From Ophthalmolycus amberensis (lineage: Eukaryota > Chordata > Actinopteri > Perciformes > Zoarcidae): 64,000 nt of DNA. This document shows, one piece after another, positions 38,901 through 50,665 of the stretch (positions within the stretch are counted from its first letter, which is position 1; every line of letters starts with the position of its first letter). Below the pieces are notes generated by a model. It did no database searches. It saw nothing but the letters and a program-made list of their open reading frames with translations, and had not been told where the DNA came from. A program made the translations under genes and the position numbers. The DNA is taken from the NCBI GenBank assembly GCA_024529925.1, contig JAFEUB010000809.1:564501-628500 (forward strand). The letters are read 5' to 3'.

Positions 38901-41900
38901 AATGAAATAATAAATATCCTCAGTATGGCTCCCACTTGCACACCAGGCCACTCTGACCCCTCTCAGGACCTTCCAAACCAAGGCAGGAAGAGCCAGCGAG
39001 GGGCAGGGAGTGGGAGGATGTTGGAGAGGGAGGGCTGTACGCTGCTCAGGTGACCCAGGAAATGCCTGGAAAAGGCTGGGGACCATATGATTGTGTCAGC
39101 GGGGCCGGGCGGTTTCAGCAGTGGCCAACAGGAAAAACCGGAGCCACGGCTGATCTGGGGTGAGCCAAGCTAAGCCGGGCAGCTGGCAGACATCACAGGA
39201 AATGTGTTTGTGTGCTCTGGACACAGCAGGTCAGGAGGGCTATGATCCAGAAGGGTGAGAGAGATGGAGGAGGCAATGGAATAAGGAGATAAAAAAAGGA
39301 AAAATAAACTGTGGCAGAAAAGAGAGAGGCAAGAAATAAGCTGCTAAGATCAACAAGACAGGAATTAATTACTGCAATATACACTCCCTGTTTTTTTCGG
39401 TTTAGTGTGAAACTGAACACACAAAACAAATATTCAGTAAGTAGAAAGGAAATCTACTAAGATGCCCCACAGAGCTGGAGATATCCTCCAAAAACATCTG
39501 TTACGTGATCATTCATTCATCCACTTCTCCCAAACTATATTATCTTTAACAAGTGATATACATCGACTCTTTTTTTTGTCCTTGACCCCAAACAGGACAC
39601 TGTAGGAGTGACGTCCACAGGCCCAGATGCTGCGCTCTGTGAAAACACGGTGTGGGCGATCCCCCTCTCTCTCCGAGGGCTCGAGTTCAGAGCTGTTATA
39701 ACATGAGAGGACAGTGGGATTAGGTGAAAACCTACAGCTGTGTGTGGGGTGGAGAAAGAAAGGATAGAAAAGATGAAAGGATGGGTGGTGGACTGAAGGC
39801 TGGGAAGATTGCGCTTGACATTTGTATGCAAGGAGGTGCATATATATATGCGTACCTTTACATATGTATGTATACATACGGAGGTTAGTCGCTAGCACGC
39901 AGAAGAGGACTGTAATTCACTGGGCATGAATGTGTGGGTATTTAAATGTAAATCTGGGTGTTGGATGAGGGAGACCAGGCGCAGGTGACCTACACTTCTA
40001 GATGAATACAAACATTTGTAAACATATGAACCTATAGAAATTATATGTGTGATGATAAACATGTTTGGAAGCCCACACAGCTACGGTAAGTATACCTTTC
40101 TTATGCTTTCCAGGACAAAATCACAGTGTATTTCATCTCTATATCGAATAGTGCTTGTATTCATGCTGGACTGTCACCGTCCAGGGCACGCATTTATTAT
40201 TCTATTTATTTTGTTCTTTCAATTTCATAGCATATGAGGTGCTTTTCAGTCTTGTAACCTGTTGCCTTTTGGGGAAAGTGTTTGTTCAGTGTAATGCGGA
40301 AGAAATGTTCCTTATTTTCATAATGAAAAAATGTTTATCAAAGCTGCAAGTGGGCAAAATGCTATACCTCAGTCCCCAGGAAGAGTATTGCACACAACAA
40401 TAAAGACACACAATTGTCACAATAGCAAGAAATGTGAAATGTGTGAATTTTACCAAAACTTGTTAGTTTGACCAAGCAAGAAAACAATCTACCACTTCAG
40501 CCTTATTTTCAGAGAGAGTGTGTCTACATGGACACGGCACATGGATTGTGTAATTAAAAGAAACGTTGTAATGCTTGGGGGACAAAAAACAGCAGAAAAC
40601 ATGGCAGCAGCGTCAAATAGTCCACCACATCCTGAACTGAATCCAAGCCCAGCTGTTTGCCAAAACTCGTGCCAGGAATCAAATATCCAGCTATTTCACG
40701 AACAGAGCTGACATCAACCGATGTCCAAACATCACAAGTAGAATCACGATGAATTGTCGTTGCTACAAAGTGGTAGAATTAAAGCACAGGAGGAAAAAAA
40801 ACTGTGACAAAAAGCTGTGTTTTTTTCTCATCTGGCATCATAACGCAGTTTTATGAAACATTTTTGATATTTAGCATAACAAGAATAGTTTGATCACATT
40901 TGTAATCGCTGATAAAAACAGCTGTCGCAGCGCCTTTCTGTCGTCGTACTGTATCTGTCTTTCCCTCGGTCTCTCCTTCCAAGAGGCATCCAGGGACAGG
41001 CTTCAGTACAGCACATTTCTAAACAGCCTGTCTATGGGGGGTTCGTTTGTTTTACTGTCCCAGCAGGAGGGCTGATGGGAGTCAAACGGGGTCAGGGCAG
41101 GCTGAGACTTCATAGCAGTACTTTGACAGAGGGGCGTAGCCTCTTCAGACCCCACAGATTGCCGGTTCAATAACGGCGGCAAGCACCGCTATCGGGGAGT
41201 TTGTATACCCTTTATGGAGGACAACTTTCATCAACCCTGGTTGAGCTGTTTGTGTTATTGTTTTAAAGGAGTAGTAAGTCATTTATTTTTTTCAGTTTTT
41301 CATTTAGGAGTGCGGGGAATGCAGTCGGCCATAAACCTTTCCTCGGCTTTGCACCATTCATGGCTTCCATACGGGAAATGGAGGGCAATGTGATCGAGCT
41401 AGTCTTTAATTTGAAGGTTAAACGTAAAACTTTCGTGTTCCATATGGAGAATGGTAATGGCGAAATGAGGATGTTATTAAAAATTCAAGCAGCACGCCAT
41501 TTTAGCGGAGATGAAGTTACTTTTTTTTTGTTCGGGGGGATGTATTGAGGCCAGAGTTTTTACCCACCATTGTCGTCGTCTTGCATTGTGATGTCCCGCC
41601 CCTGGAGGATGAGCGAGAGGAGTTTACAGGCATGGCGAACAGCTCTTGGCAGATGTGAGCATCTGGGCTCTGCAGAAGGGCTACTTAAAGAGGCCTTACA
41701 GGTGCTGTAATGAGCAGGTTTTTAAAATCCCCCCGCCGCCTCGCTCCTAATCAGCCTCGGGGCTATTTTTACCAACCCCTACGGGCCCCTCAGGCTCATC
41801 CACTTTCGGTTGCTCTGAGAGGGCACGTTGTTCTCACTGAAACAGACAGAAATACAGTGACACAGCACACACACTCATGTACTTGCAAATTCAACACACA

Positions 41901-42479
41901 CACACGCGCACAATCGCACGTCGAGCCACACATTCATATCTAATATGAAGCCACGGGCAAGACAGTGGACACATGCTTCCACTGTGTCGGCGCTCTTAGA
42001 GGTTTGGGCGGTGGTTTAAAGTTTTGTCTGAGAAGTAGTAAAGGATTTAACTTCCATCTCTTGAGAAATTGAAACGGATATACAACAATGAGTTTAAAAA
42101 AGACAAAGTATTCAATTTCCTACAATTTAAAGCAGTTACAAATGTAATGTTCAGATTTCAGAAGTTGCAGCAGTGTTGCAAAACAATGTATGAAATGTAC
42201 AAAAAGAAGTTTAGCAGTAGCTAAAGTGTATGCTTCATAGAAACCTGATATAGATTAAGCGGTGTACATCAGTTTAAAATCAGATTTGGATCAGTTTTGG
42301 ATGCATAGCTAAGGCTCATTGGTGTCTTAGTATTTAGAAGCCATATCGCTACCAAACTGATTGAAAAAAACATAATTTTAAATTCACACTGATCAATAAT
42401 ACTTCCAGAGCTATAGCAGACGGGGCTTCCACTGTGTAGCACTCATGACCAGAATGTTGTCCTTAATACCAATATACAC
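35914..42479. other. gene-free region
   Basis: No supportable exon is seen. The stretch contains the Rex3-like tail at 37412, a TA run near 37775-37792 and short CA runs near 37.3, 38.77 and 41.9 kb. Otherwise it is unremarkable mixed-composition DNA. Confidence 0.5.
37412..37456 (-). mobile_element. Rex3-like (RTE clade) retrotransposon 3' tail
   Basis: The plus strand reads a GATAGATA repeat followed by TACTTTATTCATCCCCAGGG and GGAAATT. This is the reverse complement of the well-known 3' end of fish Rex3 elements (AATTTCCCC, then GGGATxAATAAAGTA, then a TATC repeat). Only about 45 bp is recognisable, so this is a severely 5'-truncated copy. Confidence 0.65.
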
Positions 42480-42984
42480 CAGGGATGCACCGATGGTCCA
42501 CCTTAAAGGTCAGCCCACCTTAAGACACAGGAACTCCTCGTGGGTCTCGAGGAGTTGTAGCATTTATCTATTGACAAATTGTACACTCACTGCACTGCTA
42601 CATTCTGCCAACTTCATACTCATCGTCACACACACACACACACACACGCTCTCCCTGGACCAAACACTCGCTAATGTTGCGCCGTGTTAGCAATACACTG
42701 CCTGAAACCGTGACAGCTAGACACACAGCAGACAGACTCGCAGCTAAACTAACTGATGTGGCGGAGACTCAAGTGTCTGCATGTGTCCACGACAATGCAC
42801 GCAGCATTGTGCAGCATTATAACTCTCCCCGATGCGTGAAGTGGAGACTGCCTATTTTTGATGGATTTAACTTGTTTCTGGTTAACAACACGAGGCTGTT
42901 TGATCGGGTGCGGTTGTACTGGAGTAGCTTTACGAGTATGAATACATGAGCATAGGATCAGATACTGGTATTGGTGCATCCCTA
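42480..42984 (+). mobile_element. hAT-type DNA transposon, internally deleted
   Basis: The left terminus CAGGGATGCACCGAT (42480-42494) and the right terminus ATTGGTGCATCCCTA (42970-42984) form an inverted repeat matching at 13 of 15 positions. The flanking 8-mers ATATACAC and ATACACAC match at 7 of 8, as expected for the 8-bp target duplication made by hAT transposases. The element is only 505 bp, so most of the transposase is gone, but a relic frame is still visible at about 42674-42820. A (CA)n run lies at 42627-42648. A short hairpin-forming sequence (CTCCTCG ... CGAGGAG) lies near 42533-42553. Confidence 0.8.
42674..42820 (+). pseudogene. hAT transposase relic
   Basis: Within the small hAT element, the plus strand encodes a piece resembling the start of the RNase H-like catalytic core of hAT/ZBED transposases. 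It has a TARHTADRLAAKLTDV segment followed by VSACVHDNARSIV, where the DNA (Asp-Asn-Ala) triplet is the usual landmark of this part of the fold. The zinc-finger N-terminus, the first catalytic aspartate region and the C-terminal dimerisation domain are absent. It cannot encode an active transposase. Confidence 0.55.
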
Positions 42985-45900
42985 ATACACACCAAACCCA
43001 CCTTATGGCACAATACTAAACCGATGAGAGAAAAAGAACATACTGGATTGAAAAACAGCAAAATGCTAGCTTAAACTCAATCATTTGTAAAGGTTTTGAG
43101 GTCTGACAAGGCCAAACGTTCGTCATTAACTGTAACACACTCCCTGCTGTACCTTCTCAATGACCCTAACTACAGCTTTTTAAACCATCTTTGTCTATCT
43201 GTCACTGCCACGTCCCACATGTTTCCTAATTGGACTGACACTGTGGAAGGTCAGCGACATGCTCAGTACACAATGCTACATGCACGTCAACAACACACAG
43301 AAACACACAACATGACACGTGGCAGCGGCCCTCCAGCTGGTGGAAATACATGATCCCGTCACTGTGAAGAAAGCGGATGCAGCGTGGTGGGGACGTTGCC
43401 ATGGCAGCAGCTTACATTTGGTCTGCTGGCGCTCCGTAAACTCGTTAGTCCAGGTTACAGAGATTTGCTCTGCATTTGAGGATGGAAATAATCACACAAC
43501 TTGATTTAGCATGACACACCAAAGTGAGGTTTTATGCTCAGTCTGGTGCTGGCATCATCATCAGGGTACCAGTCATGCAGTTTTACTTGTGTATTGGCGT
43601 GTTTACTCCCCTCCCCCCCTCCCAAATAAATATTTTTCTACCCATCTGTCTCTCGGTCTGTCTGTCAGAGAACGCCAACTATTTCTCTCTGTCTCTTTTT
43701 CGGAGACTTCTCTTCTTCCAACTTAAAGAGTGAAACTACTGCCGACTGCATCATTCACAAGCATAAAACGAAAGAAGAGGATTGGGATTAATTATCCATC
43801 ATCGTATATATTTGAAGAGCAGAGTTCAAGGCAGCTCTCTTTGCCTTCCGCCATCAAGGGAGTTTGAAGCCCCCCTCCCCCCTGTAAACCCCCTGGTGAT
43901 CGGCAACGTTAAAATCCGCGCGAGACCTTTTGAAAGTATCGCACAGCGAAGGAATGCTCATTTTAATATCAAGTTGAAATGTTTCCCTTTGCACCCTTTG
44001 CTCATCTGCATTTGAAGTTCTGCGCTGCATCGGAGATGGGAGGACTCGTAGTCTGTCTGATGCAGCAAATTCTACAAACCAGGGCAACCGCTTCCTAGAG
44101 CTGCAGAGCCCAAGTGCATATATTCCTCGATGACGGAACAGAAATAGGTTGTGAATCCGGTCATTCATCCTCCAGTGACAGATTCGCGCAAGAAATCTGC
44201 ACCTACAGCTGATCGAGGCTCACTCCGGACCCCCAGGCTATAGTTCTGACACTCTTGCCTATTAGCCTGACATTGTGTCCATGTGGATTCCTAAATTACC
44301 AAGTAGATTTAAACACCTTCTCATCTCCAGTGTCCCTCAAAACGTATGGGTACATGTAGTATACAGTACTTATATTTGACTTTAAAAGAGCAGTGTAAGG
44401 TTGTCGAGAGGAAGGCTTGACGGTGCTTTGAGTCAATTTTTTCAAATATCAACGTAGTTATACCTTCTAGATTACGTCCAATGTTAATTTGTTTTTCACA
44501 TCAGGTGAAAAGACCAAAACCAACAATGTGTAAGCCCGTGTCTCAATACTGTTTGACGGGTTCCTCCTTTAAAATGGGTCATGAATATTATACTTTCATT
44601 TACATAAAAAGCTCAGTCATTTCCTAAAGCAGGAGGGCCCTGTAGTTTCTAGCAAGCGTTACTCAAACAGGAGTAGCTAAATAGGGAATATGTTGGGGAC
44701 TATTTTCAACTGCGGATTAATACGTGTTTGGTGCTCGAGTGAGTATCTGAGGCAGCAGGACGGTAATAAACTGTGGTAATGAGTGTGCAACAGTATGTTT
44801 TTAAGCTCTATGGCAAAGAGGAATAAGCTACATCAGGCGTTGACTGCACTGGAAATACTTGATAGTAGGATCACATCTTTGTCGGTTTCGGTCTTCTCAT
44901 GGGATTAGTTGACAAAAATGTGGAATATCACCAGACTTATCCTTTAATACCCTCATGTGTTGCATCTGCACATGCTCTCACTAAGCTGTAGTGTCACTAA
45001 ATAACTGGTATAAAAAAAAATATTCAGCGTCGACCAAAACCTCCACATTTTTTATTTGATCTTAATTATAAGTTTCACTGTGTGTGACAGTGTCCATTAT
45101 GTCTGTCATAAAAAAAAAATGGCAGTTCATGAATTCATTTTCTTTTCAAGTAGATTTTAACGAAACATCGGCATAGAGGAGGGGGGGGGGGGGTTGAAAA
45201 GCACAATATTTTCACTCTTTTGCCTTTTCCTTTCCTCATGTGGACACATAAGGGATGCAATCCTACACAACAATTCAAAAGATGAAATGCTATTTTAATA
45301 TAGCAGAATTAATTCCCCCTTTCTTTAACATGGATAGCGCCACTCGACCTGGCATGCCAAATCACTTATTCATAAACTTCAAATAATCTCAAAATGCAGC
45401 GTACAACGTGACGTCAACATGAAAATAAATGGCAGCGACGCTTTAATTGTTTTCACCTTGTGAGTTTGTGTGAGCCATCGTGGCAAAATGTAGTCCTGGA
45501 GACACCTACTGTATCAGGAACTACCACAGAAGTGATTTTATGTAATTGTACTGAACTTTTTAGGTGTTTCAACATGCACGCCGTTTCACGGTGATAATGT
45601 CAATTATGATTGTCGTGACGTAGCGCAGACAAGGCATCGGGTTCAAAGATGAAGCTGTTACAAGCCGAGAGCTGCAGACGCAGTCTGAGAAGCCAATTAT
45701 TTCCAGTTTCAGTGGCTGTGAGAATGCTCCACTAATTATCGAAAACTGAGCTTGTTCAGTCGCCGAAAAGCTACAGATACTCTAGAACAATTTGCACCCA
45801 TTGAGTACCTACGGTAATTAACGTCAGCCTTACATTTGAAAGCAAGTTTGTGTTTTAGTCATCCATTTACGTAAAGCTACTTTGATGTACCACCTTAAAT

Positions 45901-46530
45901 TCAGAAGTATTTCGAGCAGCTGCGACTTGAGTTTTACCACCGGTGAAAGGGATGTTGAGGGACCTTGAGTCCCTCAACTCACGCCTCTTCCTTTTTGGGT
46001 AGATATATTTAAAATGTCAGCCTTAAAAGACTGGCTTTCTGAGACACGATGGGAACAAGATAACAGCTATATTTACTAAAGTGATTTCATGCAAAATCAC
46101 CACACTGCCAGTGAAACACAAACAAACTGATTTGCCTAAATACACACAGTGAGCACACACACACATACACACACATATCAACACACACAGCACATCTGAC
46201 ACACAAATCTCTGGCTAAATCTGGGGAGTCTAATCTCCCCAAGCCGAGCTATTCAGCCTCTCCAGTTTAAAAGAAAGTCCTGCATTTAATCTCAGTAAAC
46301 AAAATGCTGCGAGGCAGAACATCACGACATGTCCACGCTATGACAGAAGTTATGCAAACTAACAAATCAGGCTCAGAATGTGACATATATATATATACGA
46401 GATTTTTGGATCCTACTCTGGCGGTCATTAGCTGCGGGAGAAAAAAACAATTTTTGTGAGTCACTCTGGGATATTTACCACACCAGACATGTTTGTCTTC
46501 ACTTTACTGGAGAGGACCCGGGCACCCAAA

Positions 46531-46549
46531 GGACCACCAGAGGGGTCAT
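46531..46549 (+). promoter_or_regulatory. candidate CTCF-like motif
   Basis: The plus strand reads ACCACCAGAGGGGTC, which fits the CCACCAGRGGG core of the CTCF motif. It points away from the similar motif at 31327-31343. Motif evidence only. Confidence 0.3.
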
Positions 46550-47894
46550 TAACACCAGCGACCTGTGTCCGGCTTATTGTTGCAGGATAATGTCTTGGAC
46601 AAAATGAGACTGGGGAGCCGTAACACGTGAAGTGGAGTCACAAAGGCAAAAGGGATTGCCGACCTAGGAGGGGAAAAAACCTTCCAGTTTTAAGAGGGTT
46701 CGCAGGGTCACCCTTTTTACATTCCTCTTGTTTTCGAAAAAAAGATGAGGTCACAGTTATGGCTGTTTAAACCATCTGAGGGGGGATTCAAAATGGCTGC
46801 TGGCTCCAGAGACCGAGCTGTGGTTTCTGTTGAGGCTTTCTCCAGTTTCCTTCATGCAGGCGCTGAGAGCAGATCGGCCAGAGATCTGTCTCTGTGAATC
46901 ATCAAGGTTAAAGGGAAGATTGGGAGTGATTTGCCATTCGTGAAGTTGGCAGCAAAGAGGTGTAAGCAAGAAATATAAGACCGCAAGTTGAACATAAGGC
47001 AGTGTCTCAGTGAGTGATGCATCTATTACCCTTAAATCGTCATTGGGTCCATATTTTATATATTAATGCTGTAATATGTGTTCTCAGCCATTCACATCTG
47101 AATCTCCCTCTGTTGGTGAACATTTTGGAACAAATGGATTCAACGAGTGTATGAAAAAGAACACAGTAAACCATTTTCCGAAGAAATCTCCCGATGACTT
47201 CTCTGGCTTCCGTTCAGCATGTGGACGGCTTCGACTATAAGCAATTTTCAGAAATGCAAATACAAGGTCAACCTCCTCATTATACAAATGGAATATCAAA
47301 CGACTGTGAAACAAAGTAGAGACGGAGATTCCAAATGCAGAGGAGTGACAATGGCACTGTTGAAAAGAGCAGGACACGCGTAATTACAGGAGTGGGCAGC
47401 ACATTGTAAGTGCAGGGCGCTGTAACTTGGCACCTTCAAAGGCACGGGAATGAGACAGAAACGAGCAGAATAATGGTGTGACGATTATAAAGACATCGGT
47501 TGGAGACGGAGCAAGGCCAGAGGAGGGACGGTAAATTGGAGGATCAAGAAGAAGGAAACAATCAAAGAGGAGGCGAGTCAGAAGGACTGAGCAGGTAAGG
47601 ATGAGGCAAAGATGGAGGTGTGGTTGGCAGAGGCTCCAGTCAAACCAGCTGCCCCCCCGCACCCCCAAACGCTGATGCTCAGCAGTAGAGTAATAGGCAG
47701 ACTGAGTCAGTGGCTCCGTCTCCTGTCTCCCAGGCTGCCTGGAGGGACTGTATTGATAATATCCCAGCCTGCAAGGCTCAATCCATCCCCTGGGGCGCTC
47801 AGTGGAGGAAGAGTCCCCGGACGGTCTTTTGGCTCCACAGCCTGACACTGCAGCTAGAGGAAGCGATCTGAACACGATAGAAGGCAGGTACACT

Positions 47895-47895
<1 letters not shown>

Positions 47896-47925
<30 letters not shown>
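47896..47925. repeat. (CA)n microsatellite
   Basis: A perfect CA tract of about 15 units lies between two coding-like blocks on the plus strand. Confidence 0.95.
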
Positions 47926-47928
<3 letters not shown>

Positions 47929-49124
47929 CACACAAACAGGCACAGTGCCCGGACGCCTTCCTCACACCTCATTTATTCTCATTTCGAGTCTCCCCTCTCT
48001 CCCGCTCGCTGCAGAGCGAGGGACAGAGAGCAGTGATCACCGAGGAGGCGAGGAGACGTACCAGAGAGGGGATGGAGAGAGAGAGAGTGACAGCCTTACG
48101 CCGAGGATTGTCCTCCTCTCTTCTCGCCCATCAGAAGTGCTAATCAAGCCAGCGGAAGAGCAGACCACCGCTCACACCTGCCTGCTCCTCTCCATCTTGT
48201 TAGGGGCCAGATGGGAGAGAAAGTGACTTCCTGCTGTACTTCCACCACAGGGCTCGTTCCTTCACATTAATACCTTTACTGCTCGGCTCCATTTGTTACA
48301 CACACTCAGGGGGAGCCCGGGGCTGTGAATGATGGCCATATGCAGAACTGTGCTCATCTATAACCCCCCCCCCCCGTGGCTGGAACAAAGTACAGTGGGC
48401 TCCTTGAGTGTTGAAACCAAGGTTAGCATTTGGAAGTGCTGCAGTGTAGCGAGTCTGAATCAGCGGCCCTGCGTAGCAGTTCTCCCAGCCGGCGTCGACG
48501 GGTCCATGAAGGTTAGTGAAGCGGGTTTATAGGTAGAAGGTCACTGGTTAAAAGTTATATACGTGCGAGTGTGTGTAACACTCTGGCAGGGAAGGTGAAC
48601 GAGGAACTCGCTGCCCTCTTCAAGAAACAACTGTGCGAGTCATCTGACCGCTCTGCAGCCAACAGCAGCCAGCTGTCACCGCACAACTCCCAGGTGTAGG
48701 AAGTGTGTTAATGTGTGAAAATGTGAAGCAAAGCAGAGCTGACAAAGTGTTCGCACTCAGAGTTACCCTCCCCCAGGTAAACGGAGGAAGAAACTACAAC
48801 AACAACAAGATGGCTGATGAATCAGAGAAGAAACATAACGGGACTCGGCCCAACCAAACCAACATCGGCTTACCATTCAATTTCAAACAGGGCAAACGAA
48901 GGGTGTGCAAACTGATAAACAATGGTGTGTGTGATTGTGTGCATGTTTGGCCATGAAACAAAAATAATGAAAGATTATGCTTTTCCATTACACACAATGC
49001 AACATTTGCTATTTAGTTTGTTGATTAATGTAGCCTTTTGTGCTTCTTGAAAGACAAAAACGTGATGACCTCGACTTGAATAAACACATTTCACCTTGAA
49101 TCAGCTCCATATCCTGCAGTTTAC

Positions 49125-49125
<1 letters not shown>

Positions 49126-49178
<53 letters not shown>
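49126..49178. repeat. (TG)n microsatellite ending in GCGCG
   Basis: About 24 TG units followed by GCGCGC are read directly. The TG-GC combination is a strong Z-DNA-prone sequence. Confidence 0.95.
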
Positions 49179-49362
49179 TGTCACCATGGTTGCGATGAGC
49201 TGTAGGTGTGGATCACAACGAACGAATTGTGCACTTTTTTCAACTGTGCCTTGTTTGTTTACATCACGCTTGTAATTTGATGAATCAATTCATGTAAATT
49301 ACGGAGAGACTTGCTCAACTGGTCTTTATACAAATGATTTCAATAGAAACACAAATAAAACA

Positions 49363-49707
49363 TAGAGCTGCAACTAAAGATTCTTTTTAATATTGATTAA
49401 TCTGTGATTATTTTCTCAATCAACTGTTTAGTCGACAAAATGTCAGATTATACTTCAATGTTGACAATAATTTCCCAGAGCCCGAGGAGGAGGCATATTC
49501 AAATGTCTTGTTTGGTCCGAAAAACAGTTCAAAACCCAGAGATATTCAGATTACTATCATATTTGACAAAGACAAGCTTTAAATCCTCATGTTTGAGAAG
49601 CTGGAATCATCTTTTTTCCCCCATATTTGATTGAAATACAACACTTAATGGATTATGAAAGAAGCTGCAGATTGATTTCTGTCAGTCAGCTAATTGTTTC
49701 AGCTCTA
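49363..49707 (+). mobile_element. MITE (TAGAGCTG-type termini, GATTAATC-rich)
   Basis: The left end TAGAGCTGCAACTAAAGATT and the right end CTAATTGTTTCAGCTCTA form imperfect terminal inverted repeats (TAGAGCTG at each end). Just inside the left end is the ATTGATTAATCTGTGATTATT type of sequence that marks a very common family of small fish DNA elements, followed by TTTAGTCGACAAAATG. The element has no coding capacity. The interior (AAACAGTTCAAAACCCA, GATATTCAGATTAC) is recognisably similar to the region at about 55020-55312, which confirms that it is repetitive. No clear target duplication is visible. Confidence 0.7.
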
Positions 49708-50642
49708 AACTCGAATGTCTGAAAGATGAACAGGGTCAGTGGCTGTAATTAACATTTCATTGTTGACTAATCTGTTTTACTTTTACCAATAATCTATCAA
49801 TTCAAAAAATATTACAGATGATTAACACAACTTCTCAAAGCACAGGGTGAGACCTTTAAATGGGGAACAGTAGTTCCCAAACCACCACCAGCATCCACTG
49901 TGGGAACCACTGGTCTAACCACCGGTTCATGTTAAGAAGCTGACACTACACACTATTCCTCTCTTTGCCTTGAGAATGACTCAAACAACTGATTTATAAA
50001 AATCTTAATTCATTTTAATTAGTGGGCTCATCATTTCGGCATTAGTCCAAATTCAAGTTTACAACAAAACTACATCATTTAAATATAACTTTATCCCCTA
50101 ATTATGTCACTCTCTGAGTATTTAAATGAAATACGGCCACCATGTTCGTTAAACAGAAAAACAAACGACCAGAAGTCACATTTTAATCATATTACACCCT
50201 CTTAGAAACGTCCTCTCACGAGCAAAACATATTTTGATGAAAGACTTTAATATTAAAATGTGTTGCAGAGTAAACAGAAATGTGTGTGTGTGTGGTAAAT
50301 AACCTGAGCCACTGCAGCGAGCTGAGTGAAGAGCATCCAGGCTCCTCCGTGTGCATGTGTTTATCTGTTGGTTTATGTGTCGGTTACAGGCAGGACCCCT
50401 GCTGAGAGCAAAGATGTTGTAAACGAGGCCCGACAGATAATATATGGCAGCGGGTGTCATTGAACGCGTCCCTTTGAGAATACACGTTAAACACACAAAT
50501 ACCAGGACACAGAGGCAGGTGTGAGGCCTGAAATACTAATAATACACAGCAGTTAACATATGTGAACATGCGACCACACACACCCGCACATATATAGCAC
50601 AGTACATTACTCACTGAGTGGGTAGAAGAAATACATAATCCT

Positions 50643-50665
50643 ACACACACACACACACACACACA
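50643..50665. repeat. (CA)n microsatellite
   Basis: A perfect CA tract of about 11 units is read directly. Confidence 0.9.

Noticed and set aside
41150..41200. GGTTCAA-type B-box-like sequence
   Set aside because: There is no A box at the right distance and no tail; not supportable as a tRNA or SINE.
47384..47965. 193-codon open frame on the minus strand
   Set aside because: It begins by reading through a CA microsatellite (Cys-Val repeats), shows no domain, has erratic composition, and its strand conflicts with the more coding-like plus-strand blocks in the same place.
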